DNA of 64,000 nt, taken from positions 868,001-932,000 of the forward strand of contig CP084614.1 in assembly GCA_025917655.1 (NCBI GenBank), read 5' to 3'. Shown piece by piece: positions 43,505-53,753 of the stretch. The notes below the pieces were generated by a model. It did no database searches, was not told where the DNA came from, and saw only the letters and a program-made list of their open reading frames with translations. This DNA is from Chlorella sorokiniana (lineage: Eukaryota > Chlorophyta > Trebouxiophyceae > Chlorellales > Chlorellaceae). The stretch's first letter is position 1. Each line of letters begins with the position of its first letter. The translations under genes were made by a program, and so were the position numbers.

Positions 43505-46500
43505 TCACAGTTCATACCAGGGCTTGCAGAGGGCGGATGCACAGCTCCCGCAGCGGCTGAAGACATACCAGGGAATACAATCAAATGGTCGAAGACAGCT
43601 GGAATCGGGACAAGAACGAGAGCGAAAGAAGAAGTGTACATGCTGGGCACTTTGTGCGGTCTGCCAGCCAGCTGTCGAGTCACGCGGGGCAGTGCCCTGC
43701 TCCATCCTATCCAGCAGCCCTCCTGCCACCGCCCTCTGCAGCGGCTGGGACGCGTCGCCCGCCGCCTTGCGCAGCACCAAGTTGCACATGTAGGGCGGCA
43801 GCAGCGCGGGCTGCCACTCGCGCGCCGCCGCCGCCACCTCAGCGGGCGTGGAGTCGTTGGCCGCGCGGCGGCGCGCAGCCGCTCCGCCGCGCTGTCGCAC
43901 GCCTCCTGGCTCCACCCGCTGGGGTGCACCAGCCACGCGGGGTAGCCGGCAAGCGCGGGCTCTATGTTTGAGGCGTTGCAGCCGCGGGCAGCCTCCAGCA
44001 CCGCGCCCCGCCCGCCCCCGCCAGCTCGTCCGCAGAGAAGGTCTTGGGGTGGGGCGAGTGGCCCGTCCACAGCATGTATGTGGGGTTGGTGTGCGGCGTG
44101 CCCAGGTGGGTGAGGGAGCAGGAGCAGTTGGCCTCCTCGCCCGCATCAGCCAGCACCAGCGGCAAGTAGTGCTCGTCGCTGACGCACCAGCGGTCGCTGC
44201 GGGGGGGGCCGGGGCGCGCATCCAGCCGTGCTCGTCATGCTCAACTTACGGGCAAGCCGGGGCCCGGGGCGGAGACGCCACAAGCATGCGCCAGCGGGCC
44301 CCGGAGATGGTGGGCATGAGGGCAGCGCAAGGTGCCGAGGTGCCTGCCAGCCCCCTGCAGGCGCCAGCCCCGCCCCCGCTCACCCCTCTCTCCACTTCCA
44401 GGTGCGCGTGTCGCGCTTCACAAAGCACTCCTTGTCGAACAGCGCATACAGCTCTCGCTCCGCGGCAAACAGCTCGGCGTGGCGGCGGGACAGCACAAAC
44501 CTGCAAGCCGGCGGCGAAAGGGGGGGGATGGGGGAAACAGGGGGCGGGGGGGGCGGACGCTGGGTGGAGAGCTGGGAAGGAACGCAGCACAGGGCTGGTG
44601 CAGTTGAGGGCAAAGACTGCCGGCTGGGATATCCTAGCTTGCAGCGGCATGAGAGACCGAAGGGGCGGGCAGCTGCCGGGGGCAGCCAGCACCGCACGCA
44701 GACGGCTGCCAGCCACGCCAGTCCCCACACCCCGCCCCGCGCTTGTGCAGCCCACAGTCGCCTCCACCCGCCCCCCCACCCACCCCCCCCCCCGCACAGG
44801 CGCCGCCCACCATTGGCTGCTCTTGCGCCAGCGGGAGGCTGTGATGTTGAGCAGCGCGGCCTGCCCCAGGTCCGTGGCCTTGGCCTCGCCCTCGCTGCGG
44901 GGGCGCAGGCGTTGACGCGGGACAGGCCCTCCGCCAGCAGCTGCAGGTAGGTGAGGCCCGCGGGCCACAGCGGCACGTCGCTCTCTGCAAGCAGCCGCGC
45001 AGGGTGGGGCAGGCCGGCCGGGCGGTCAGGTGGCGCGGGCGGCCGGCTTGCTGGGCGGCAGCAGGGCGGCAGCGCTCCAGCACACATGAAGGCCCCAGCC
45101 CGGGTCGACCCGCCGCCGCCAACAGCCGCCAGCGTGGGCTCCGAGGCGGGTGCGCGCTGCCGGCTGCTGGCGGGGGCAGGGCTCACCCGACAGGAGCCAG
45201 AAGCGCTGGTTGCGCGGGTCGCTCAGCGCCTCCTCCACCATGCTGCGTGCGGCTGCCACAAGGGAGTGCGTGCCCCACTTGGTGGGCACCAGCCGCACCA
45301 CACGCCGCCCCTCAAAGATGCTGCATAGGCGGAGGGGCGGGGGCCGGGCGTGAGGCCGGCCGGCACGGGACAGCCGCGACCCCAAGGACTGGCACCCCCG
45401 GCTGTTTGGCAAGCCCCCGCAGACGTGCCAAGGGCTGCATCAGCAAGCCAGCTGCAACCAATCAGCGGCGGCTGCCCTCACGGCGCCCGCTCACGTTCCG
45501 TCGTACGCCGATGCGTTGTAGTCGGGCTGGGTGTGGACGTAGATGGAAAACAGGCGCTGGCGATGGTACAGGGGGTGGACGCGTTGTGGGTCAGCACCCG
45601 TGCCGCCTCAACTTGTTCCGGGGTGCAGCCGTGGCGGGCCAGCTACAGCAGGGGGCGTCAGGCGGGCGAGGGAATGAAGGTGCACGCGTGGGGGACCAAC
45701 GCAGGGGTGCAGGTGCGAGGATGTGGGGCCAGCCAAGCGTGGAATGGTTGAGTGAGAGTCGATCTGGCCGCATGGGCAGCAGCGAGTGCATGAGCCCGGC
45801 CCGCAGAGGCATGCGTTGTGGCAGCTAGCGCATGCGCAGCCCCACCCACCGCAGGGACGGGCAGCAGGCCGTCTGCCCCTTTCAGCCACTCCTCCCACAC
45901 CCCCAGGTGGGGCATCCAGCCGCGGGTGAGGAACATGAGGGCAACCCGGGGGAAGGAATCCTCGCCTGCTGCCGCCTCGTCGGCCCCACCGCCGCTGCTG
46001 CCGGCTGGCGGCCCGGCCGGTGCCGAGGCCGCCGCCGGCCCCGGGGCTGCTGGCCAGCGTCACTGGTATCCGACGTGTTGGTTGCTGCGATGCCTGCGGG
46101 GGCAGACGAGCTTCCGTCCGCTGCTGGTGCTGCAGGCGTGCTGCCGTCCGCTGCTGGCGCTGCAGGCGTTGGAGCAGCAGCTGTGAATGCGTCCTTCTCA
46201 GCCCCCGCTGCTTCACCAGCTGGTAGCGCTTCAGCAGGGGCCTGCTCAGCATGCTGCTCTTCTGCTGCTGCCTCTGCACCTGTTGCAGGCTGTTGCTCTT
46301 TCTCATCACCACCCTGGGCAGCTGGCTTCGCGGCCTGCTTGCCCTCAGCTGTCGCCGTGCTTCCTGCAGCGCCAGCTTCCAGTACCGGCCGCTCCACCTC
46401 TGCTGCTCGCGCGGCCTCAAGCGGCGGCAGCTCCTCCGCAACAGAGCTTGCTGAGTCTCCCTGGGCGCGCTGCTGCGACTGCTGCTCAGCATCCTCGCTT

Positions 46501-46997
46501 GCCGCATCTGGCGGCTGCTCCTCGTCCGCCGGCGCTCCTGCTGCCTCGCCCGCCGGCTGCGCCTCCTCTTCCGCTTCCTCTGCATCCAGCGCAGCTGCGT
46601 TCGCATCATCTGTGACGTCGTCTAATTCCTGATCTTTTGAATATGACCTGGCTTTCTGGTCGGGCTCATCCATATCCTGTTCTGCTCCTGCCGACGCTTG
46701 AGCAGCTGACCCAGCACCTGCTGCTCTGCCAGCGTTCGCCGCTACCTCCCGGTGGGCCAGCACGTAGGCTGAATTGCGGGGCTGGACACCGCTCAGCGTC
46801 ATTCTGCCCAGTATAAGAGTAACCAAAGCTGCCAGGCTCCATATGAAGAGTTTGCGCCGCTGTGCGGTGCGGGCTGAGGGTGCAGCTCGCAGATTGATGC
46901 CGCTGCCCGATTTCTGCATGATTGCCGCACCAACACGAGGCCATACGACACGCTTTGCGTCCCCCAAGGGCCGGCGCTTACAAATCTGCACCGGCAC
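43505..46997 (-). CDS. Core-2/I-branching-type glycosyltransferase (GT14)
   Basis: Type II Golgi topology: a short cytosolic start (MPVQICKRRPLGDAKRVVWP), a signal anchor (KLFIWSLAALVTLILG, residues about 49-64) and a long Ala/Glu/Gly-rich stem of over 200 residues. Catalytic exons follow: RVALMFLTRGWMPHLGVWEE followed by WLKGADGLLPV (about 45,950-45,860), a segment near 45,530 (YNASAYDG), KWGTHSLVAAARSMVEEALS followed by RFWLLSGE (about 45,280-45,190), ESDVPLWPAGLTYLQLLAEG (about 44,985), RKSSQWW (about 44,830), VLSRRHAELFAAERELYALF (about 44,490), and DEHYLPLVLADAGEEANCSC (about 44,170). This order matches plant DUF266/GT14 enzymes. The acceptor and linkage cannot be deduced. The frame changes near 44,900 and in the last exon, so the stop at 43,505 is the likeliest of two. 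Confidence 0.82.
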
Positions 46998-47300
46998 TTG
47001 AACACACTTGCTTCAAGACGAGTTTCAGCAAGATAAAAACGGCACGTTGGGCTTGCCCGCCATGACCATATACAAGAAACGAGAAGAAGTCTCAAGCATG
47101 GAACCCTCCAGCCGCCCGGCGCCGCAGGCGCGCCAGAGCGTGCCGTTGCCACTGGGTCTCCTTGCCATGCAAGCAAACAGCTGTCACAGTTCACAGCACG
47201 GCAACAGATGATAGGCACTGAGGGGAGAGCAAGTGTGACAAGCAGTACATCAAAACTGCAGGGAAGCTGTGCTGTGCGGCACACAACCCTCGCATGCAGC
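46998..47300. promoter_or_regulatory. Spacer upstream of the glycosyltransferase gene
   Basis: 303 bases between the start of the GT14 gene and the stop of the Lys/Ser-rich gene, both on the minus strand. It must hold the 3' UTR of one and the promoter of the other. No UGUAA or other motif was seen on the minus strand here. Confidence 0.35.
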
Positions 47301-48267
47301 TCACGAGTAAAGGAACTTCGAGAGGCGCACGGGGCTGCCCATGCCGCCATAGTCCTTGTCGGACATGCTGCCGCCACTGCTGTCGCTGCTGCTGCCGCTG
47401 CTGCTGTCGCTGCTGCTGTCGCTGCTGTGGCGCCGCTTCTTCTTCTTGCTGCGCTTGTCCTTGCTGCTGCGCTTGTGCTTCTGCTGGGGGGCACCAGCAG
47501 CACAAACCCTGGCATCACTTCGCTTCAGACGGATGCGAGGTCACTTGGCAAACATTCGAGACACTTGCCGCGTCACGCCAAGCAAACACACCTTCTTCTT
47601 GTCCTTGCTCTTGTGCTTCCGCTTCTTCGACTTTTTGTCCTTCTTTGCCTCCTTCTTCTTCACGCCGCCGTCCTGGGTGCCCAGGCGTCGCGCCCGCTCC
47701 GCAGCCATGGCCGCCTTGTACTCCTCTGCAGGGAATCGGGGTGCAGGTGCTGCTGAGCGCAGGCGACAGCCGGCAGGGGCCGTGCCGCAAGTGTTTGGCC
47801 GGCACAGGAGGCCGGCTCAGCCGCAGGCGTAAGCGCAGGCAGCCGCCACTCTCACGTTCTTCCTGACGCGTCGCAGCCTCCATGGCGGCCTCCCTTGCCG
47901 CCGCCTCATCCTGCTGCTTCTTCCAATCGTCATAGCTGCGCGGCAGTGCGCGGCATGCCCAACGAGCAAAGCATGAATCAGTGCTTTGCACCCCAAGCAC
48001 GCACACACGAACACGCAAGCTGTATGCATCAGGGGCCTGCAGCGCTTTGGGCCCGCAGCATGCAGCGCCGGCAACAGCTACAGCAGCAGGTTTCCGGCAC
48101 CTCGGCCGCTCCATCTGCAGCGCCGCCAGCCTGGCCGCATGCCACTCGTCGGTGTGAAAGGAGGCGTCATGGCCGGCGTAGCGAGTATCCACGTCGTCAC
48201 CCGCGCCGCTTGAGCGAGCCGCATGCTTCGCTATCTGCATACTCTTGTGCGTCTGATTCTTCCCCAT
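47301..48267 (-). CDS. Conserved Lys/Ser-rich nuclear-type protein
   Basis: The start MGKNQTHKSMQIAKHAARSS (48,267) and HDASFHTDEWHAARLAAL match a conserved but poorly described green-lineage family that begins MGKNQ.HKAMQ and has SFHTPEWHAARLASL. Next come SYDDWKKQQDEAAAREAAME (about 47,940) and AAMAAERARRLGTQDGGVKK (about 47,715), then a Lys-rich KDKKSKKRKHKSKDKK tract. After an intron follow a second basic tract and a Ser/Asp repeat tail (47,350-47,420), ending SMSDKDYGGMGSPVRLSKFL and YS. The KKRK clusters and Ser/Asp tail suggest a nuclear, RNA-associated protein. That role is inferred from composition only. It diverges from the peroxidase gene. Confidence 0.65.
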
Positions 48268-48831
48268 GTTGCCCTGCTTCCCTGCTGTCACGCCGTCGCT
48301 GGGCCTGTAGCTGCGGTTGCCGCTCTTGCAGCGTCACCAAAGCGGTGCCGGGGGCTGGAGCGCGGATCACTGCAAGATGCAAATGTGTCGTGGCCAACTT
48401 TTCAAAGAGACCCAGGGGCGCAGAGGTGCATTCGAAGAGGAGCGCGAAATTTTCGATACAGCACGCCAAGGCTGGGGGCTGGTGTGCACTTTTTAATAAT
48501 CCAACAGCGACAACAATGACTGCTATTTACCGATGACAGTGAAAGACGCCAGGCACAGCGCGGGGCAAGCAATCACTGCCGGGAAGAGCACACAACCTTG
48601 CCAGCAGCGGCAACTGATGGTGGACAGATGGATGGAAGCAAACGCGACGTGCAGCCCCAACCCCGACTCCCTTCACGATTAGCAGAATGCTGAGGTGGCC
48701 CGTGAGACCTCTCCTGCGCTCCGTGAGGTTTCACCTGTTGTCTTCTCAGCCCCTTGTTTGTTGGGTCTGCTTGAGGGCCGCCTCTAACAACTCAAAAGGC
48801 CTCAGCGCCCGAGAGTCTCGGAAAACACACG
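48268..48831. promoter_or_regulatory. Divergent promoter region between the Lys/Ser-rich gene and the peroxidase gene
   Basis: 564 bases separating two start codons on opposite strands. The peroxidase side (48,690-48,831) probably contains its 5' UTR. No recognised element was seen. Confidence 0.4.
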
Positions 48832-51351
48832 ATGTTCCGTCTTGCGCGTCAGGCGGCGCGCTTGGGCGCCCAGGCGGCCCGTGGATTTGCATCTGAGGCT
48901 GGCGAGGCGCCCAAGAAGGGCGGGGTAAGCTTTTATGCAGCCTGTCTGAAGTTGCGCGGTTGGGGTTTGAGAGAGCAGTGCCCGAGGTTGGTTCACCTGA
49001 TCTCTCACCAAGCGGGTTTGATCGAGGTGCTGCCGACACCCCACGTTGGTCGCTGTTGTCCTGCCCCGCCGCCACCGCTTGCGGGTGTTGAGCGGCGCGC
49101 AAAGCGTTGCGTTGCCCTGCCAGCTCTTCCTGACAGCAGCCCCGCCGCCACAGCTTGCCATGCGCGGGGCACGCGTTGCTGCGCTCAGCTGCACGCTTCC
49201 TCTGGTCCCCGCAGAGCTCGATTCCTCTCTTCCTGGGCTTGGCGGGCGCTGGAGCGGGCCTGTACTACGCAAAGGAGACGGGATACCTGGACCAGCTGAT
49301 GGGCGTGCCCGGCGGATCCACCACCGTGGTGCGGGACCCTGGGCCCCGGTTCTCGCCCTGGCATTGGCTGGCCGGGGCAGTTGGGAGGAGGTGCTTGCTG
49401 GGATGGCCGAGCATGCTGGCATGAGCAGGCACTAGGGGTCCTTGAGCGTTTGGCCTTGGTGTCAAGGCCGGCTTGCTGGCGCCGCTCTGCCCTGCCCCCT
49501 CCCCCAGGCCGCCACCTTCAAGCCCGACTACAACGCGGTGCGCAAGGCGGTGGAGGAGCTGCTGGAGAGCAACCCTGGTGAGGGGTGGGGGCGGGGGTGG
49601 GCGGGTGGGCAGTGTGTGAGCGGGTGGGGGTGTGGAGAGTGCTGCTGATGCAGTGTGTGTGGGGCGCAGGGCGGGGACAGCGGGACAGCTACATGACCAG
49701 CAGCAGGGCTGGAGCTGTGCGGCTTCTTTCAGTTGTACTTGTCGCGCAGCGGCCACAGCACCTCCCCCACCCCCGTTTCCCCTCCCGCCCCTGCGCCCAC
49801 CCCGCCAGAGTACGACGACGGCTCTTACGGCCCCGTGCTGGTGCGCCTCGCCTGGCACACCAGCGGCACCTACGACAAGAACACCGGCACCGGGGGTCAA
49901 ACGGCGCCACCATGCGGTGCGGAGGGGCTTGGTTGTGGGGCGGCGGGAAGCGCCGTGACGTGCATCGGCGGCGGTGCCCCTGCTGCTCGCAGCGCGCATG
50001 AGAGCGCCGCGGCCCTGGCCCTTCCGCAGCTTCCTGCCGGAGAGCAACTGGGGCGCCAATGCCGGCCTGGCGGTGGCTCGTGACCTTCTGGAGCCTGTGA
50101 AGCAGAAGTGAGGGGTGGGGTGTGGGGAGAGGAGCAGCTTCAATCAGTAGTGAGGACGCGGGGGTGCGGGGAAGTGGCTTCAATTGATAGTGAGGGCGCA
50201 GGGTTGAGGTGGGGGAGGAGCAGCTCAGCCAGTGCCCAGGCCTGGGGGCCCGGCCCAGGCAGCGGAGTGCATGCCTGGCAGGCGCATGCCCCCCCCTTGC
50301 CAGCAGCGAGATCGCTGCCCCCCAGCGCAGGTTCCCCTGGATCAGCTACTCAGACCTGTGGACGCTGGCGGGGGCCACCGCCATCGAGGCCATGGGGGTG
50401 CGCGCTGCCGCTGCCCCGTGCTGCTCTGCTCCCCCGCCGGACACTGCAACGGCCCCTGCCCTTGTGCCGACACGCGCTTGATGCCGTGTGCCTCCAGGCC
50501 CCCACATCCCATGGCGCCCGGCCGCACCGACCACGCCCCTGAGCAGTTTGTGGCGCTGCCCGACGGGCGGCTGCCGGACGGCGACAAGGACAGCAAGCAC
50601 ATCCGCGACGTCTTCTATCGGTGGGGCTGCCCGCGCTGCTGCCCGCTGTTGTGCGCGACTGTGGGCGGTCGGTGTGTTGTGACTGAGTGCGCAAGCCGAG
50701 GCATGCACGCGTGTGCAAGCACCAGCGCCCCCAAGCTTGGTGCCCCTTCCTCGCCCTTCTGTCGCCGCTCAGGATGGGGTTTGACGATCGCGAGATCGTG
50801 GCTCTCATTGGCGCACACTCCCTGGGCCGCTGCCACCGCGACCGCAGCGGCTTTGAAGGCCCCTGGACCAACGGTGTGACACGGCAGCCGCCCGCCGCCC
50901 CCGGCCTTGCTGCCGGGTGTGGCAGCTGACGCCCCCGCTGTTCTCCTGCCCCCGTGCAGCCCCCACCACCTTCTCCAACCTGTACTTTGTGGAGCTGACG
51001 GAGAACAAGTGGCACAAGAAGAAGTGGGAGGGGCCGCTGCAGTTTGAGGACAAGAGCGGGCAGCTGATGATGCTCAACACCGACATGTGGCTGCTGTGGG
51101 ACAAGAAGTTCAAGCCGTACGTGCAGGAGTACGCCAAGGACGAGGAGAAGGTGGGCAAGGGGGTGGGGATGAGTGGCGGGGGCGCTCCAGCTTCGCCCGC
51201 TGGCCGCGCGCTGGCCGCCAGGCTGCCAGTCCGCGGTTGCCGACTGCTGCCCCCCCCCAATTCGCCGCAGTTCTCCAAGGACTTTGCCGCCGCCTTCTCC
51301 AAGCTGCTGGAGCTGGGGGTGCCCTTCAAGGAGGGCACGCAGTATGTGTAG
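48832..51351 (+). CDS. Membrane-anchored class I haem peroxidase (cytochrome c/ascorbate peroxidase type)
   Basis: The N terminus [20 protein letters not shown] is a typical mitochondrial presequence. It is followed, after an intron, by a membrane segment ([18 protein letters not shown], about 49,215). Then come [20 protein letters not shown], the distal haem site [19 protein letters not shown] (Arg, Trp, His; about 49,840-49,893), [59 protein letters not shown], the proximal site [20 protein letters not shown] followed by PWT with the Trp of the cytochrome c peroxidase radical site (about 50,800-50,875), and a C terminus ending [11 protein letters not shown] (51,351). It reduces hydrogen peroxide with cytochrome c or ascorbate. 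The presequence and anchor favour the mitochondrial intermembrane space and a CCP role. A frame change falls in a G5 run (49,892-49,896). Confidence 0.88.
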
Positions 51352-51528
51352 GCGGCGCGGCTGCACCGCCTCCCCTCGGGGCCACAGCTAGACAGGTCTT
51401 GATCTTGATTATGACATCGACATCGGGCGCCCAACGCACGCCTTTTCCCAGGTGCTCAGCGCCTGATTTTTCGCTCGTGCAGCCCCCAGCGCCCCTCACT
51501 CATCCCATGTACCCTTAGCGACCCTCTT

Positions 51529-51533
51529 GTAAG
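51529..51533 (+). terminator. UGUAA polyadenylation signal of the peroxidase gene
   Basis: TGTAA 178 bases past the stop codon at 51,351 and about 95 bases before the end of the convergent hydrolase gene. Confidence 0.4.
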
Positions 51534-51625
51534 TGAATTGCAGTGTAGCAAAGCGCCATTAGGTTAGATCTAGTGTGAATAAGCACAAGAGTCGGGGTTC
51601 CAGGGCGGCCCAGTCCCTCCAGCTG

Positions 51626-53367
51626 TCAGCTCAGCACAAACTCCACCACGTGCGCCGCCATCTGCTCCGCCGCCTGCCGCTGCGTGAAGTTGTGGTCAGC
51701 CCCCTCCACCAGCACCAGCCGGCTGTTGGGCACAAGCGACGCGCACAGCTCAGACTCCTACACATGGTGTCCACGTGTGCAAGTGTTTGTGGGTGAACTG
51801 GGGTGGTTGGGAGCGGGTGGGTGCTGGAGCCTGCGGCCCCGCCCCTGCATGCAAGGGCTGGGCCTCTGCCGTGATCCCCGCCCAGCCCACCGCATGGGGT
51901 ATGGTCTTGTCGCCGGTGCCGTGCAGGCACAGCATGGTGACCGAGGGCGGCACCGAGCGCGCCATGCCCTCCATGTCAAGCCCAACGCGGTTCAAAGTCC
52001 TGTGGGCACGCGTGGAGAAGGGTGGGCTTGCTGTGCATGTAAGTGTGTGTGCGAGTGTGAGTGTAGGTTGGTTTGTGTGTGGGGGGGTCCTTTGTGTATG
52101 TGCTTGCGTGTAGGGGTAGGAGGTGTGGAGGCGGGGGGCTCAAAAGGGGCGTGTGTTGGTCGTGGGCTGGCGTGGCAAGATGCACCTGAACAGGCTGCCC
52201 CATGCACCCGGCCCGCAATCCCCACCTCCCAGGCCGCAGACGCTCGGCCTGGGCCTCACTGCGCTGCCCCAAGCTGGGCAGCCCCTTCCAGAGAACGTAA
52301 GTGAAGCAGCAGCAGCCGGGCGGCAACAAGCGGCCTGCAACCACCGCCGCCCACCTCCTCTGTCATCACCCACTCGCCCCAGGGCTCCCGCCGCGGGATA
52401 GCCTTCTCGGCCGCAAGCCGATCCAGGATGTCAGCGCCGAAGCGCGCCAGCGTGCCCTCCCTGCGCTTGCAGCGGGGCGGGGGCCGGCCCTCGCGGGTGG
52501 TGGGCACCACAGGCCAGCCGTGCCAGCTCGGCAGGCCAGCAGATGCGAGGGCAGGCCGGCACCCCCTGCTTGCACAAGCGAAGCAGCGCGCTGGGGCGCA
52601 GGCTGCCGCACCTGCACTTGAACCGCCCTGCCAGGTTGATGATTTTGGGGACGTCGTCGTACCGGGAGGCAAAAATGAGGCTGTTGGTGCCGCCCTTGCT
52701 GCAGGGCACGCAGAGGGAGGCCGGGCGCATGACGGCCGTGCGAGGGGCGCACCCGAGGCGGTGCACAGCCGCCTACAGCACCCCTCTGCGGCAGCCGGGT
52801 AGGGGCCGCCCCGCCCCGCTAAGCACCCACGTTGGCTGCCCCCCCCCCCCGCCCCCTTCACCTGTGTCCCAGCAGGCACAGCACGCGCTTGCCCCGGCTG
52901 CGCATGAAGTCCACGGCGACGCGCATGTCCCCCACCTCCTCCTCGTGGTTTCCCATCAGGAAGGGCCCGCGCCGCTCGCTGGCGCTGAGGATTGCGCAGG
53001 CGTGGTCAAAGCGGAAGCTGCTGACGCCCGCCGCCGCCAGGCGCGCCGCCAGCAGCGGGAACTGGCACATGGAGAGGTTGGCGACGTAGCCATGGCACAG
53101 CAGCACCACCCCTTCAGATCCCGTGTCCACCAGCCTGCCCACCAGCCGCTCTCCGCGCGGGTTGACAAAGCTGAGCTCCACCTCCCCTGAACGAACAAAT
53201 GGCACGCACCAACCAGGGAGTTATGCACCAACCATCGGCAACCATGATCATGACCTGTCGGTTGATCGCCGGCGCTGAGATTGAAGGTATTGATGTGCAT
53301 GAGGCAGCCCAGTGGAGGGGCAAGCGTCGAGTATACCTGGCGCCGCCGCCGCGGGGTCGGCTGCCAT
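51626..53367 (-). CDS. Alpha/beta hydrolase (S33-like esterase/lipase)
   Basis: Exon 1, MAADPAAAAPG (from 53,367), joins in phase with GEVELSFVNPRGERLVGRLV (53,185). Next is GVVLLCHGYVANLSMCQFPL, the oxyanion-side HGY, then FRFDHACAILSASERRGPFL and KRVLCLLGH. The nucleophile elbow GHSKGG is split by an intron, with the serine codon AG|C spanning it (about 52,862 and 52,700), followed by GGTNSLIFASRYDDVPKIIN and LAGRF. Later exons carry ARFGADILDRLAAEKAIPR (about 52,470), VTMLCLHGTGDKTIPHA with the likely catalytic Asp (about 51,940), and VEGADHNFTQRQAAEQMAAH with the catalytic His (about 51,675), and a stop at 51,626. A complete Ser-Asp-His triad is visible. Substrate unknown; plant relatives are annotated as esterases or acylglycerol lipases. 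Confidence 0.85.
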
Positions 53368-53753
53368 GCTGCCGCGTTCTGCTGCTTGTCCACGAACCGA
53401 AATGCGTTTCAGCACCCTACCGGATGGTCGAACCACAAGACTGCACTGCCTAACGACGTTTGTGGGCCTGGGCAGGAAGTGAATGGATGGCGCCGGCCGG
53501 TTCACGATCGCTGTCCTTGCTACAACGGCTTCTTTCATTGGGCTGATTCCTTCCCCTTCCCATTGTCGACATTTGTGGAGAAGCTGGCGTATGTGGCAGC
53601 CACGTAGGCTTAACTCCGCAATCTGCTCGTCTCGGGACATGCTTGGTGCAATTGACGAACTTCAGACAGTTGCAATCTTTACCTGGGGTTGTTCTAGGCT
53701 CTGCCACGCCTCCCCCACACACTCCTCTGGATATAGTCAGCAGTGCAAGGGCG
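53368..53753. promoter_or_regulatory. Divergent promoter region between the hydrolase and the lipase genes
   Basis: 386 bases between start codons on opposite strands, at 53,367 (minus) and 53,754 (plus). Frames here are not convincing as exons. No known motif was seen. Confidence 0.4.

Noticed and set aside
51770-52140. TG-rich stretch as a regulatory or Z-DNA element
   Set aside because: It lies in introns of the hydrolase gene, and similar TG-rich introns occur in the lipase gene, so it looks like an ordinary feature of introns in this genome.
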